Shown here in pieces: positions 17,063-25,371 of a DNA stretch of 35,682 nt. Origin of the DNA: Exilibacterium sp. (GTDB taxonomy: Bacteria; Pseudomonadota; Gammaproteobacteria; Pseudomonadales; Cellvibrionaceae). The stretch covers positions 1 to 35,682 of the forward strand of contig JANQMH010000057.1 in NCBI GenBank assembly GCA_028280195.1, written 5' to 3'. The first letter of the stretch is position 1. Each line of letters begins with the position of its first letter. Under the pieces are notes generated by a model. It was not told the origin of the DNA, ran no database searches, and saw only the letters and a list, made by a program, of their open reading frames with translations. The position numbers and the translations under genes are program-made.

Positions 17063-17758
17063 ATGAGCAAGCGACCCGCCCCTGTCCCCGCCGCCCTGCT
17101 GGGCAGTGACTGCGTGCTGTTTCACGCCCTGGCGGCGGCCGACCTGGAGAGGTTGGCGGCCATCGCCCGACTGCGGGAGATCGGCGCGCAGCAGTATCTG
17201 TTTCTGCAGCACTCAGCCGGCGACCGGGTCTACAATGTGATTTCGGGAACGGCGATGGTGGAGAGAACCGCCGGCGACGGCCAGCGGCAGATCCTCGGCT
17301 TCCTGTTCCCCGGGGATTTTGTCGGCCTGACCCACTCGGACCACCTCGAGTACAGCGTCAAGAGCCTCACCCCGGCGCAGCTGTGCGAATTCCAGCGGCG
17401 CGAACTGCTGCAGGAGGCCGAGCGCCTGCCCGTTCTCAAAAACAATATCAAACAGGTCGGCGCCAATGTGCTGGCGCGGGCGCTGGATCAGATTTATGTG
17501 CTGGGCAAGAAGCGAGCCCACGAGCGGCTGTGCTTTTTGTGCCTGCAGCTGCTCGAGCGTATGCCCGGGGCGACGCCGCAGCGTATCGACCTGCCGATGA
17601 CGCGGCAGGACATCGGCGACTACCTCGGCCTGACTATCGAAACGGTAAGCCGGTCGCTGGCAAAATTGAAAAAAGCGGGGCTGATCGCCACGCCCTCGCC
17701 CCAGCGCCTGCAGATTCTCGACCTGGAAAAAACCGCTGCGCTGGCAAGCGCGCAATAA
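17063..17758 (+). CDS. Crp/Fnr-family transcriptional regulator without an Fe-S motif
   Basis: A 231-residue regulator. Residues about 15-135 are a cyclic-nucleotide-binding-like sensor domain (GDRVYNVISGTAMVER, FLFPGDFVGL), then a dimer helix and a C-terminal winged helix. The recognition helix reads TIETVSRSLAKLKKAG, with the E-xx-SR residues that read TTGA-type half-sites in FNR. The N-terminal cysteine cluster of FNR is absent (a single Cys near residue 16), so direct oxygen sensing by a cluster is unlikely; the FixK, Dnr and related branches are alternatives. AAGGTA precedes the ATG. The gene is divergent from the TonB receptor, suggesting that it controls the receptor and the module, or that the module is tuned to redox state. 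Confidence 0.92.
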   Translation: MSKRPAPVPAALLGSDCVLFHALAAADLERLAAIARLREIGAQQYLFLQHSAGDRVYNVISGTAMVERTAGDGQRQILGFLFPGDFVGLTHSDHLEYSVKSLTPAQLCEFQRRELLQEAERLPVLKNNIKQVGANVLARALDQIYVLGKKRAHERLCFLCLQLLERMPGATPQRIDLPMTRQDIGDYLGLTIETVSRSLAKLKKAGLIATPSPQRLQILDLEKTAALASAQ

Positions 17759-17770
17759 CGACAGCGCCGC

Positions 17771-19327
17771 TCACTGCAGCAGCTTGTCGACCACGGCCTG
17801 CAGCTGCAGATCCCGGTCGGTGTCGATGGTCAGCACGCAGCCCTGCTCCAGCGGCGTCAGCGGCCTTTGCCGGCGCTGCTGCTGCCGCATAATGGCGATA
17901 TCGGCCTCGGACACCTGCTGCCCGCGGTCGCGCTGCTCGAGTCGCGCGTGCAGAGTCTGCTCGCTGGCCCGGCAGTGCAGAATGGTAAACGGCACCCGGC
18001 AGCTGTCGGCCAGCTGTTTGAACTGCCGGCGCCGCTCGCCGCCCAGAAACGTGGCGTCGACAATAACCGCGTAGTGTGACTCGAGCAACGAGGCTGCCAG
18101 TTGCTCCAAGCGGGCAAAGGTTTTCGCTGTCGCCTCACGGCTGTAGATATCCGTATCCAGCGCCGCGCTGCTCTGTTGCGGCTGCAGCCCGTGCAGGCGC
18201 TTGCGCTCGACATCGGAGCGCAGTCTGACCGCAGCGGTGCGCGCGGCAATCTGCGCCGCCACGGTGGATTTGCCGCTGCCCGATACGCCGTGCATAATCG
18301 CCAGAAACGGGCGCGCCGGGCGCGTATAGCGCTCCGCTGTCGCCATATAGTGGCGGTAGTCATCGAGCACGCGCAGCGCTTCGCCGGGTGCCAGGTCGGC
18401 CTGAGCCAGCCGCAGTATACTGACCTTGGCGCGCACCACGGCGCGGTAGGCCTGATAGAAAGCCAGCACCCGCAGCCCCTGATAATCGCCGCTGTATTCC
18501 AGGTAAGTATTCAGCACCTGATTGGCCCAGCGCCGGTGACCTTTTTCCTCCAGATCCATCAACAGATAGGCCAGGTCGCACATGGTATCGATCCAGCGCA
18601 GCTGAGCGTTGAACTCGATACAGTCAAACAGGGTGATGGCGCCGTCGAGTACGACAATATTACCCAGGTGCAGGTCGCCGTGGCACTGGCGAATGAAGCC
18701 GGCGGACTTTCGCTCGAGGAAAGAAGCCTCCAGATCGATCAGACTCTGCTGTGCCCAGCCGCGGATATGCTGCAACTGCCGGGTCTGGCCGGGCTGTGAC
18801 AACAGCGGTTCGATATGGGCGAAGTTCTCCATTACCGGCCGGGCGAGCGCCTGCAGGGAGCCGTAGTGGGGCTGCCCTGCGCCCTCCTCCGCCACTGCCG
18901 CGCCGGCGTGAAAAGCGGCCAGGCGCACAGCCAGAGCCCGCATTTGCGCAGCGCCGGCAGCGCCGGCGGCGATGCGTTCGGCCAGCAGGTCGCGCTGCGA
19001 GAACTGCCGCATCTTCACCGCAAAATCCAATGCCACGCCGCTGCCGCCGACCTGCGGCTGCTGCGCCGTGCCGGTAATTGCCACCACCTCGAGGTAGAGG
19101 TCGGGGGCAAAGCGACGGTTTAAACGCAACTCCTCTTCACAGTAATGGCGGCGCTTGTCGAGGGTGGAAAAATTCAGAAAGCCGAAATCGACGGGCTTTT
19201 TCAGTTTGTAGGCATACTCTCCGGTGAGCAACACCCAGGAAACATGGGTTTCGATAACACGCACGTCGCCGACACGGTGGGGATAGGCGCGCGCCTGCAT
19301 CAGGGATTCTACCAACTGGCTGCTCAA
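17771..19327 (-). CDS. Fusion of aminoglycoside-phosphotransferase-like domain and P-loop kinase
   Basis: A 518-residue protein. The N-terminal part (about 1-330) is an APH-like kinase domain with LTGEYAYKLKKPVDFGFL (ATP-binding Lys) and the catalytic CHGDLHLGNIVV, followed by FDCIEFN. The C-terminal part (about 340-518) is a zeta-toxin/gluconate-kinase-like P-loop domain with Walker A GVSGSGKST. Both catalytic motifs look intact. The substrate is unknown. The protein starts at a TTG, chosen because the family opens with a short helix before AYPHRVGDVRVIETH. A GGGAGGG sequence lies upstream. The gene converges on the Crp-type gene with a 12-bp gap and separates the catabolic module from the stress module. 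It has no evident tie to either. Confidence 0.9.
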   Translation of the reverse strand: MSSQLVESLMQARAYPHRVGDVRVIETHVSWVLLTGEYAYKLKKPVDFGFLNFSTLDKRRHYCEEELRLNRRFAPDLYLEVVAITGTAQQPQVGGSGVALDFAVKMRQFSQRDLLAERIAAGAAGAAQMRALAVRLAAFHAGAAVAEEGAGQPHYGSLQALARPVMENFAHIEPLLSQPGQTRQLQHIRGWAQQSLIDLEASFLERKSAGFIRQCHGDLHLGNIVVLDGAITLFDCIEFNAQLRWIDTMCDLAYLLMDLEEKGHRRWANQVLNTYLEYSGDYQGLRVLAFYQAYRAVVRAKVSILRLAQADLAPGEALRVLDDYRHYMATAERYTRPARPFLAIMHGVSGSGKSTVAAQIAARTAAVRLRSDVERKRLHGLQPQQSSAALDTDIYSREATAKTFARLEQLAASLLESHYAVIVDATFLGGERRRQFKQLADSCRVPFTILHCRASEQTLHARLEQRDRGQQVSEADIAIMRQQQRRQRPLTPLEQGCVLTIDTDRDLQLQAVVDKLLQ

Positions 19328-19464
19328 CGTGGACTGCGCCCTCCCGGTTGCTGAAATCCCGTGCCCGGTGTTGCCGGCAGCGGGGGTGAAGACAGTATCG
19401 TCAGCCCGGAATTGAAGCCGGCGGTGAGCGGGCAGTTTAACATCCTTTGCCCGCGCCCGCTAAG

Positions 19465-19478
19465 TTGACGCACGTCAA
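19465..19478. promoter_or_regulatory. FNR-type box TTGAC-gcac-GTCAA
   Basis: A perfect 14-bp palindrome matching the TTGAY-N4-RTCAA form, 107-120 bp before the DsbD-like start. It abuts the partial repeat at 19482. The place where a -10 would be expected (about 19501-19506) lies inside that repeat and has no good hexamer, so the box may be displaced or used differently. Confidence 0.65.
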
Positions 19479-19481
19479 TCT

Positions 19482-19522
19482 AGGCCCAGCAGAGCTAACT
19501 CAATGAGTGTCAACAGGCCCTA
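19482..19522 (+). repeat. Partial (41-bp) copy of the dispersed repeat
   Basis: It is identical to positions 59-99 and in the same orientation. It is bounded on both sides by CTAG (19480-19483 and 19520-19523). It lies in the 5' region of the DsbD-like gene, at the boundary between the two halves of the window. Confidence 0.9.
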
Positions 19523-19584
19523 GCTTGTAGCAATCGACTCGAGAGCCCTGTAGGATTTGCACACCATTGACAGCCGACGACGCC

Positions 19585-20748
19585 ATGCCCCAAGTCCAAA
19601 TGAACAGCAGGTATTTACTTTGCGGTTTACTATGGTTTTTTGCCGTTGCGGCACACGCTAATAATGACGACGCTTCCGCTGTTGCAGAACATCAGTCCGA
19701 CTGCAAAACCATTGAGATATTTTACCAGCCCGGTTGCCCCCACTGTAGCAGAGCTTTTGCATTTATCGGACAACTAAAGGCCGACCATCCCGATATCAAT
19801 GTTCTCGCCTACGATGTTGCAGGTTCGCCGACTGCACTGGAACAGTTCAGGGAACTTAACGAAAAGCTCGGTATTGACAGGCCCGGTGTGCCATCCTTTC
19901 TGATTTGCGATGTTTTTTTCGTCGGTTACGACGATGCGGCGCATACCGGTAACAGAATCCGATCGCTGCTGGGCCTCGAGGCCGGCGAAGCGCCCGCTGA
20001 AAGCACCGTGAAAGTAGATATTCCGTTTTTTGGCGATCTCAACTATGAACGGCTGGGTTTGCCGCTATTTACCATTGCCATTGGCCTGGTTGATGGTTTC
20101 AATCCCTGTGCCATGTGGGTTTTGCTGTTTCTGCTGTCGCTGCTGGTCAACTTGAAAAACAGGCGGCGCATGCTGCTGATTGCGGGCACTTTCGTGTTTA
20201 TCAGCGGCGCGGTGTACTTTGCCTTTATGGCCGCCTGGCTGAACATTTACCTGATTATCGGCTTTTCCCGCTCCCTGCAGATCGGTCTGGGTACCCTGGC
20301 AATACTGATTGGCCTGATAAATATCAAAGACTATTTTGCCTTTAAGAAAGGCGTCTCACTCAGTATTCCGGACTCGGCAAAACCCGGTATTTACGCCCGT
20401 GTTCGCCGGGTCATCCAGGCGGAGAACCTGTTTGTTGCCATCGCCGCCATATCGGTCCTGGCAATTCTGGTCAATTTTCTGGAGCTGCTTTGCACAGCGG
20501 GCCTGCCGGCACTGTATACCCAGATCCTTTCCCTGCAGGCATTGACCGGTGCGCAGTACTACGGCTACCTGGCGCTATACAATCTGGCCTATATTTTCGA
20601 CGACGCCCTGATGGTCGGAGTGGTGGTATACACACTCGGCGGCAGAAAGATCCAGGAACAGCAAGGGCGCTGGTTGAAGCTGCTGAGCGGCAGTGTGATT
20701 GCGCTGCTGGGGGCCGGCATGTTGTTTTTTCCCAACTGGCTGGTCTGA
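19585..20748 (+). CDS. Glutaredoxin-like domain fused to a DsbD/CcdA-like membrane protein
   Basis: A protein of 387 residues. It has a signal sequence (LLCGLLWFFAVAAHA), then a thioredoxin-fold domain with FYQPGCPHC (Cys51 and Cys54) reaching to about residue 130. The rest is a polytopic membrane part of about six helices. In the membrane part, FNPCAMW and ELLCTAGLPALY carry the Cys pair expected of DsbD/CcdA electron carriers. It likely moves reducing power across the inner membrane to periplasmic disulfides. TTG 19567, ATG 19585 and ATG 19600 are all possible starts; none has a strong ribosome site, and 19585 is a compromise. An FNR-type box lies upstream. It faces the amrS gene tail to tail. 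Confidence 0.85.
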   Translation: MPQVQMNSRYLLCGLLWFFAVAAHANNDDASAVAEHQSDCKTIEIFYQPGCPHCSRAFAFIGQLKADHPDINVLAYDVAGSPTALEQFRELNEKLGIDRPGVPSFLICDVFFVGYDDAAHTGNRIRSLLGLEAGEAPAESTVKVDIPFFGDLNYERLGLPLFTIAIGLVDGFNPCAMWVLLFLLSLLVNLKNRRRMLLIAGTFVFISGAVYFAFMAAWLNIYLIIGFSRSLQIGLGTLAILIGLINIKDYFAFKKGVSLSIPDSAKPGIYARVRRVIQAENLFVAIAAISVLAILVNFLELLCTAGLPALYTQILSLQALTGAQYYGYLALYNLAYIFDDALMVGVVVYTLGGRKIQEQQGRWLKLLSGSVIALLGAGMLFFPNWLV

Positions 20749-20777
20749 TACCTCTCCCCGGCCAGTGCCCGGTATCA
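20746..20777. terminator. Inverted repeat spanning two convergent stop codons
   Basis: TGATACC at 20746-20752 and GGTATCA at 20771-20777 are perfect inverted arms around an 18-bp GC-rich centre. The TGA of the DsbD-like gene and the TGA of amrS (on the other strand) both lie in the arms. No T-tract follows, so it is at best a weak bidirectional terminator. Confidence 0.35.
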
Positions 20778-21860
20778 TATGGCACCGATATTGACCGGTA
20801 CTCTTTTTGCGCCCCAGTTACCGTGGGCCGCTTCAAAGATGCCATGGACAGCGTAGCCGCACTGGCGGCAGTGGCCCTTTTCGTCCAGCTGCCAGTCGGT
20901 CAGCACATACCAGTCACGGCCTATGACTTTGTGGCCGCAGCCGGGGCAGTAGGTGCTGTCACCCTCGGGATCGCGGACGTTACCCGTGTAGACATAAGCC
21001 ATACCTGCCCGCATGGCAATATCGCGGGCCCGGGTCAAGGTAGCGGCAGGTGTGGCCGCTACATTCAGCATTTTCCAATCGGGATGAAAAGCGGAAAAAT
21101 GCCAGGGTACATAGGGGCCCATATTGGCTGCCATCCAGGCTGCCATGCGCTGCAATTCGTCGTCGCTGTCGTTGTGCCCGGGAATCAGTAGCGTGGTAAC
21201 CTCCAGCCAGGCATCGGTGTCGTTTTTCAGGTAACACAGGGTATCCAGCACAGTCTGCAGCTGCGCGGCGCAGATCTTGTGATAGAACTCATCACTAAAC
21301 GCCTTCAAGTCGACATTGACCGCATCGATATGAGAGAACAGCTCGCGCCGCGGCGCATCGCAGATATAGCCGGCGGTTACCGCAACCGTATTGATGCCCA
21401 GCTCGCGGCAGGCCCTGGCATTGTCGATGGCGTATTCCATAAAAATGACCGGATCGTTATAGGTATAGGCGATACTGCGGCAGCCCAGCTCTGCCGCCAC
21501 CCGGGCCAGCTTGCCCGGCTCGGCGCTATCGGCCAGCGAATCAAATTCGCGGGATTTGCTGATATCCCAGTTCTGGCAATACTTGCAGGCGAGGTTGCAA
21601 CCGGCGGTGCCAAACGACAATACCGGCGTGCCCGGCAGAAAATGCTTGAGTGGCTTTTTCTCGATCGGGTCGATACAGAAACCGCTGGAGCGGCCATAGG
21701 TCGTCAAGACGATTTCGCCGCCCCGCTCCGCCCGCACGAAACACAGGCCGCGCTGGCCCTTATGCAGTTTGCAGTAGCGCGGGCAGAGATCGCACTGCAC
21801 GCGGCCGCCGTCGAGCCTGTGCCAGTAACGGGTCGGCACGGTGTCGTTGCGCGCTGTCAT
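20775..21860 (-). CDS. amrS: AmmeMemoRadiSam-system radical SAM enzyme
   Basis: A 361-residue radical SAM protein. The cluster-binding CxxxCxxC is seen in GCNLACKYCQNWD near residue 88-95. Further cysteines lie in an N-terminal CDLCPRYC and a C-terminal zinc-ribbon-like CPGCG...CRQCG. GTAGCNLACKYC and SIAYTYNDPVIFMEYA are hallmarks of AmrS. The family accompanies Memo and AMMECR1 homologues, but neither partner is in the window. The reaction is not firmly known. It overlaps the upstream 65-residue ORF by ATGA, so both are co-translated from a promoter carrying an FNR-type box. Oxygen-labile radical SAM chemistry fits expression under low oxygen. Confidence 0.93.
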   Translation of the reverse strand: MTARNDTVPTRYWHRLDGGRVQCDLCPRYCKLHKGQRGLCFVRAERGGEIVLTTYGRSSGFCIDPIEKKPLKHFLPGTPVLSFGTAGCNLACKYCQNWDISKSREFDSLADSAEPGKLARVAAELGCRSIAYTYNDPVIFMEYAIDNARACRELGINTVAVTAGYICDAPRRELFSHIDAVNVDLKAFSDEFYHKICAAQLQTVLDTLCYLKNDTDAWLEVTTLLIPGHNDSDDELQRMAAWMAANMGPYVPWHFSAFHPDWKMLNVAATPAATLTRARDIAMRAGMAYVYTGNVRDPEGDSTYCPGCGHKVIGRDWYVLTDWQLDEKGHCRQCGYAVHGIFEAAHGNWGAKRVPVNIGAI

Positions 21861-22054
21861 TGGCAGGATGTCCGGTGGTTTTCAATATAGCGGTGACAGG
21901 CGTCGAGCACCGGCAGTGAAGGCGCGGCATCGATAGCTGCGACAAAAGCATCGACATGGTGGATTTCCTTTTCCCGCGCTACTTTTTTCAGTGCTTCCTG
22001 GATATCCTGCGGCAGTTTGTTAAAACACTTTTCCTCGGATTTGCCGGTAGTCAT
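21857..22054 (-). CDS. Small protein of unknown function upstream of amrS
   Basis: A 65-residue acidic/basic mixed, helix-rich soluble protein with no signal peptide or membrane segment. It contains CFNKLPQDIQEALKKVAREKEIHHVDAF and two later Cys (ACHRY and SCQ; the first near the middle of the helix region). I do not recognise a family. ATG 22054 is preferred to ATG 22072 because GGGGG lies at a suitable distance before it, while the outer ATG has none. It is the first gene of a two-gene operon, its stop overlapping the amrS start by ATGA. It may act with AmrS. Confidence 0.7.
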   Translation of the reverse strand: MTTGKSEEKCFNKLPQDIQEALKKVAREKEIHHVDAFVAAIDAAPSLPVLDACHRYIENHRTSCQ

Positions 22055-22112
22055 GGTATTGCCCCCGGTCATTGCTAACCAGTCAGATTAATAGGGGCTT
22101 GTTCTATCGGTA

Positions 22113-22126
22113 TTGACCTGAATCAA
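22113..22126 (-). promoter_or_regulatory. FNR-type box TTGAC-ctga-ATCAA for the small ORF-amrS operon
   Basis: The box lies about 60 bp before the small ORF. On the minus strand TATTAA (22093-22088) follows after 19 bp, close to the 22-bp gap expected when FNR sits at about -41.5. A class II promoter is plausible. Confidence 0.65.
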
Positions 22127-22137
22127 TAATGCGACGG

Positions 22138-22173
22138 AAACGGCGCTGTCGCGACATGCCTGCGCCGTTTTTT
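22138..22173. terminator. Hairpin between lon and the amrS promoter
   Basis: Arms AAACGGCGC (22138-22146) and GCGCCGTTT (22162-22170) form a 9-bp stem with a 15-nt loop. Six T (22168-22173) follow on the plus strand. In the direction of lon (minus strand) only three T follow, so it is a good plus-strand and a modest minus-strand terminator. It can close the hsp20-lon transcript before the amrS promoter. Confidence 0.6.
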
Positions 22174-22183
22174 GCGCGCACGT

Positions 22184-24550
22184 TCAGCGAGCCGACAGCT
22201 CCTCTGCCGGCGACTGTTGCTGCATGTGGGGTATGGCGGCATCGAGCACTTCGCGGATACTGGTGACATAAACGAATTCCATTTTCCGCAATACATGCGC
22301 CGGCAGTGCCGACAGGTCTTTGCGGTTCTCCGCCGGCAGGATGACCCGGTAGATACCGGCGCGATGGGCGGCCAGCACCTTCTCCTTGACGCCGCCGACC
22401 GGCAGCACCAGCCCGCTGAGGGTGATTTCACCGGTCATGGCGGTGCCCTCCCGCACCGGTATGCCCGTATACAGGGAAGTCAACGCCGATATCATGGTCA
22501 CGCCGGCAGACGGTCCGTCTTTGGGCACCGCACCGGAAGGCACATGGATGTGGACACCGGTGTTGCGAATACTCTGCCGATCTATGCCAAGGCTTTCGGC
22601 ATGGGACCACAGGTGGCTGCGCGCCGCTTTCGCCGATTCCTGCATGACATCACCCAGCTGCCCGGTGAGCAGCAAATCGCCGCCCTCGGCCAGGCGCGCC
22701 GTTTCCACATAGAGCACATCGCCGCCGGCTTCCGTCCAGGCCAGCCCCGCGGCTACCCCCGCCGGCGGATGGAGGCGCAGCCGTTCGGGATGGAATACCT
22801 CCGGGCCGAGCAAATCGGCGAGATCGTCGGGCCGCACTGACAGGGCGCCGGTCTTTCCCCTGACTACCTCGGTGGCAAGTCTGCGGGCCAGGCTGCCGAG
22901 CGCACGTTCCAGTTCACGCACGCCCGCCTCCCGGGTATAGCGGCGAATGATGTAGTTGAGCGTCTCGTCCGCCAGCGATAACTGCCGCTCGCTCAGCCCG
23001 GCCTCTTTGATCCGCCGCGGCAGCAGATAACGCTGCGCGATCTCGCGCTTTTCCTCGTCGCTGTACCCGGCCAGGCGCAGTGTCTCCATACGGTTCAACA
23101 ATGGCGGTGGAATATTCTGCAGCGTATTGGCAGTGGCAATAAAAAACACGCCGGACAGGTCGAAGGGCATGTCCAGGTAGTTGTCGTGAAACCCGTAGTT
23201 TTGTGCCGGGTCCAGGATCTCCATCAGCGCTGCCGCCGGATCACCGCGAAAGTCGCGTCCGATTTTGTCCAGCTCATCCAGCATCAACAGCGGGTTGCGC
23301 ACGCCGGCGCGATGCAGCGCCTGCAGTATGCGCCCGGGCATGGCGCCGATATAGGTGCGCCGGTGGCCGCGCAATTCCGCTTCGTCGTGCAGACCACCCA
23401 GACTCATGCGCTCGAACTTGCGCCCCATGGCCCGGGCAATGGATTGGCCGACCGAGGTCTTGCCCACACCCGGCGGCCCGACCAGGCACAGTATCGGCGC
23501 CTTGCTTTGGGGGTTGAGTTTCATTACCGCCAGGTGTTCGAGTATGCGCTGCTTGATATCCCGCAGATCGAAGTGGTCCTCATTGAGGATGGCCTCCGCC
23601 CGCGCCAGGTCGAGCTGATCCCGGGTGGTTTTATGCCACGGCAGCGCCAGGGCAAATTCCACATAGGTGCGGGTCAGCTGGTAGTCGGGTGATATCGACG
23701 ACATGCGCTCCAGCCGGCTGATCTCCCGCTCCAGCGCCTCACCGACCGGCGGCGGCAGATCGGCCTCAGCGCTCTTTTTGCGCAACTCGCCGACATCCGC
23801 CTGTTCCGGCCTCTCTATACCCAGTTCCTGCTGAATTTCCCGCAATTGCTGGCGCAAGAAGTACTCGCGCTGCTCTTTACCGATCTTCGACTCCACCTGC
23901 CGGTTGATCTGATCGCGCAGCTCAAGTACCTGTACTTCGTGCTCGAGATGTTCATGCATCGATTTAAACAGCTCGATTTCGCTGCCGGCGGACAACAGTT
24001 CCATGCCCTTTTCCACTTCGATGGGCATGATTGCCGCCAGCGAATAAACCTGCTTTACGGGATTGTCGATATCCGACATGATCACATTCAGACCCATTTG
24101 CATTTCCGGTTTTATCAGGTTTAGGATTCTGCCCACCAACTCGAGTACGGCCCGGTGCAGTGCTTCGCTTTCGGCACTGTTATCAGCTTTACCCGGCGCC
24201 GGCAGGTAATCGAAGCTGTCATTGAGGTAGGCCTGTTGAACGGTCTTATTCCGGCGGCTGATACGGGCGACACCCTGTACTTCCACATGTAGAAAGTGAT
24301 CTATACGGGCCATTCTTTTTATCACCCCAAGGGTACCGATATCGTAGAGCTGCGCGGCTGTCGGCTCAGCGATATTGGGGTCTTTTTGGGTAAACACCGC
24401 AATAAACTTATCTTCACTGGACAAGGCCACATCCAGCGCCGCCATCGACGCCGGCCGGTTTATTACCAGCGGCATGGATACATAGGGGAAAAGTACGCTG
24501 CTCTTGATCGGCAGTATGGGTAAATTCCTTTGCGGGTAATCCACCATCAA
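22184..24550 (-). CDS. lon: ATP-dependent Lon protease (endopeptidase La)
   Basis: A 788-residue cytosolic Lon protease, normal in length. It has an N-terminal substrate-recognition domain (LPILPIKSSVLFPYVSMPL), then coiled-coil and AAA+ parts with Walker A GPPGVGKTS and Walker B LLMLDELDK. The C-terminal protease domain has the Ser/Lys dyad: Ser681 in PKDGPSAG and Lys722 in GGVKEK. It degrades misfolded and regulatory proteins. Its start overlaps the hsp20 stop as ATGA, so chaperone and protease are made together. An FNR-type box and a -10 far upstream of hsp20 suggest this is a stress or low-oxygen copy rather than the housekeeping lon, which usually lies after clpX; the genome would need checking for a second copy. 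Confidence 0.97.
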   Translation of the reverse strand: MMVDYPQRNLPILPIKSSVLFPYVSMPLVINRPASMAALDVALSSEDKFIAVFTQKDPNIAEPTAAQLYDIGTLGVIKRMARIDHFLHVEVQGVARISRRNKTVQQAYLNDSFDYLPAPGKADNSAESEALHRAVLELVGRILNLIKPEMQMGLNVIMSDIDNPVKQVYSLAAIMPIEVEKGMELLSAGSEIELFKSMHEHLEHEVQVLELRDQINRQVESKIGKEQREYFLRQQLREIQQELGIERPEQADVGELRKKSAEADLPPPVGEALEREISRLERMSSISPDYQLTRTYVEFALALPWHKTTRDQLDLARAEAILNEDHFDLRDIKQRILEHLAVMKLNPQSKAPILCLVGPPGVGKTSVGQSIARAMGRKFERMSLGGLHDEAELRGHRRTYIGAMPGRILQALHRAGVRNPLLMLDELDKIGRDFRGDPAAALMEILDPAQNYGFHDNYLDMPFDLSGVFFIATANTLQNIPPPLLNRMETLRLAGYSDEEKREIAQRYLLPRRIKEAGLSERQLSLADETLNYIIRRYTREAGVRELERALGSLARRLATEVVRGKTGALSVRPDDLADLLGPEVFHPERLRLHPPAGVAAGLAWTEAGGDVLYVETARLAEGGDLLLTGQLGDVMQESAKAARSHLWSHAESLGIDRQSIRNTGVHIHVPSGAVPKDGPSAGVTMISALTSLYTGIPVREGTAMTGEITLSGLVLPVGGVKEKVLAAHRAGIYRVILPAENRKDLSALPAHVLRKMEFVYVTSIREVLDAAIPHMQQQSPAEELSAR

Positions 24551-24912
24551 CGACTCTCCTCGCGAAGATATATATAAAGCATGCCATCATTGTATTCCGT
24601 TTCAATCTCCGCACTTTCAATATCGAAGCTGAAATCGAATACCCGCTCAAAACGGTTATAGGCAATTTCCATCGACTGGGAAACGTGGACGCCGCGCGAA
24701 AGCTGATCGCGCCGCAACCCCTGCAGAACAAGGCGCCGGCCATCGGGCCTCAGGTGCAGATCTTCAGCGCTGACACCGGCCAGCTCAACTTTCAGCAGCC
24801 ACTCGTTATCTCCCCGATAGATATCGGCCGGTGGTTGCCAGGCCAGTGTATGATGGGAGCCGGACCCAAGTCGCAACAGTGACCTGACCAGGATTGAAAA
24901 GGAGTCTGTCAT
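24547..24912 (-). CDS. Small heat-shock protein, Hsp20/alpha-crystallin family
   Basis: A 121-residue holdase chaperone. The alpha-crystallin domain covers almost the whole protein: PPADIYRGDNEWLLKVELAGVSAEDLHL, then LVLQGLRR and a C-terminal FDFSFDIESAEIETEYNDGMLYIYL. The flanking arms are short compared with classical sHsps. It keeps unfolding proteins soluble in the cytosol. GGAGGTGAGCG before the ATG is a strong ribosome site. It is co-translated with lon. A long 5' leader of about 275 nt, if the promoter at 25196-25237 is right, contains copy A of a dispersed repeat, which could influence translation or stability. Confidence 0.93.
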   Translation of the reverse strand: MTDSFSILVRSLLRLGSGSHHTLAWQPPADIYRGDNEWLLKVELAGVSAEDLHLRPDGRRLVLQGLRRDQLSRGVHVSQSMEIAYNRFERVFDFSFDIESAEIETEYNDGMLYIYLREESR

Positions 24913-25084
24913 CGCTCACCTCCTTAAGTCGCGCTGTTGACGTCTATCTGGCGGGTAAAACCATAAACGAACTGATTGCCGGCACTATCGCTACAAAACT
25001 GATCCACCCCGGCCGTTCAGCACCGGGGTCGACCGCAGGGAAAGCCGCACGGCATTCCTCCCCGAACCGGATTAACGATAACGT

Positions 25085-25135
25085 GCTATTTATCACTCGC
25101 CTCGCTACGGCCGAGGGTTATGAAACAGCTTCTAG
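25085..25135 (+). repeat. Dispersed repeat family 2, copy A
   Basis: It begins GCTATTTATCACTCGC and ends AACAGCTTCTAG. It matches copy B (25983-26041) over about 50 bp with two substitutions in the first 38 bp (T/A in CTCG vs CACG, G/A in GAGG vs GAGA) and an extra 8 bp or so in B near GTTATG. It lies within the predicted leader of hsp20-lon. Confidence 0.85.
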
Positions 25136-25195
25136 GGCGATAAAAACGACAGCTGCCAAAAAGTGGAATTGCGCACAGAATGGTCGAATAGGACC

Positions 25196-25237
25196 AGCAT
25201 AGTAACCCCTGCCGATAACTGCCTTGACGGGAGTCAA
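25196..25237 (-). promoter_or_regulatory. FNR-type promoter of hsp20-lon
   Basis: The box TTGAC-ggga-GTCAA (25224-25237) is followed on the minus strand, after exactly 22 bp, by TATGCT (25201-25196). This is the class II FNR layout with the box centred at about -41.5. Transcription would start near 25189, giving a leader of about 275 nt. Confidence 0.65.
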
Positions 25238-25371
25238 CAACGCACCGCCCGGCGATGCTGTCAAACGTTAAACCAAAACCGTGGTAAAACGGCTGTCATG
25301 TAATGACTTCTGTTCATATGCTGCGCCGATCACAAAGTAGGAGTATCAGCGGCTGTATTCACGGAAAAAAA

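Noticed and set aside
17063-17758. Second oxygen-sensing FNR
   Set aside because: The N-terminal Cys cluster needed for the [4Fe-4S] sensor is missing.
24894-25202. Plus-strand frame of 102 residues in the hsp20/CBS gap
   Set aside because: It overlaps the hsp20 start, includes repeat copy A and lacks a credible ribosome site or known domain.
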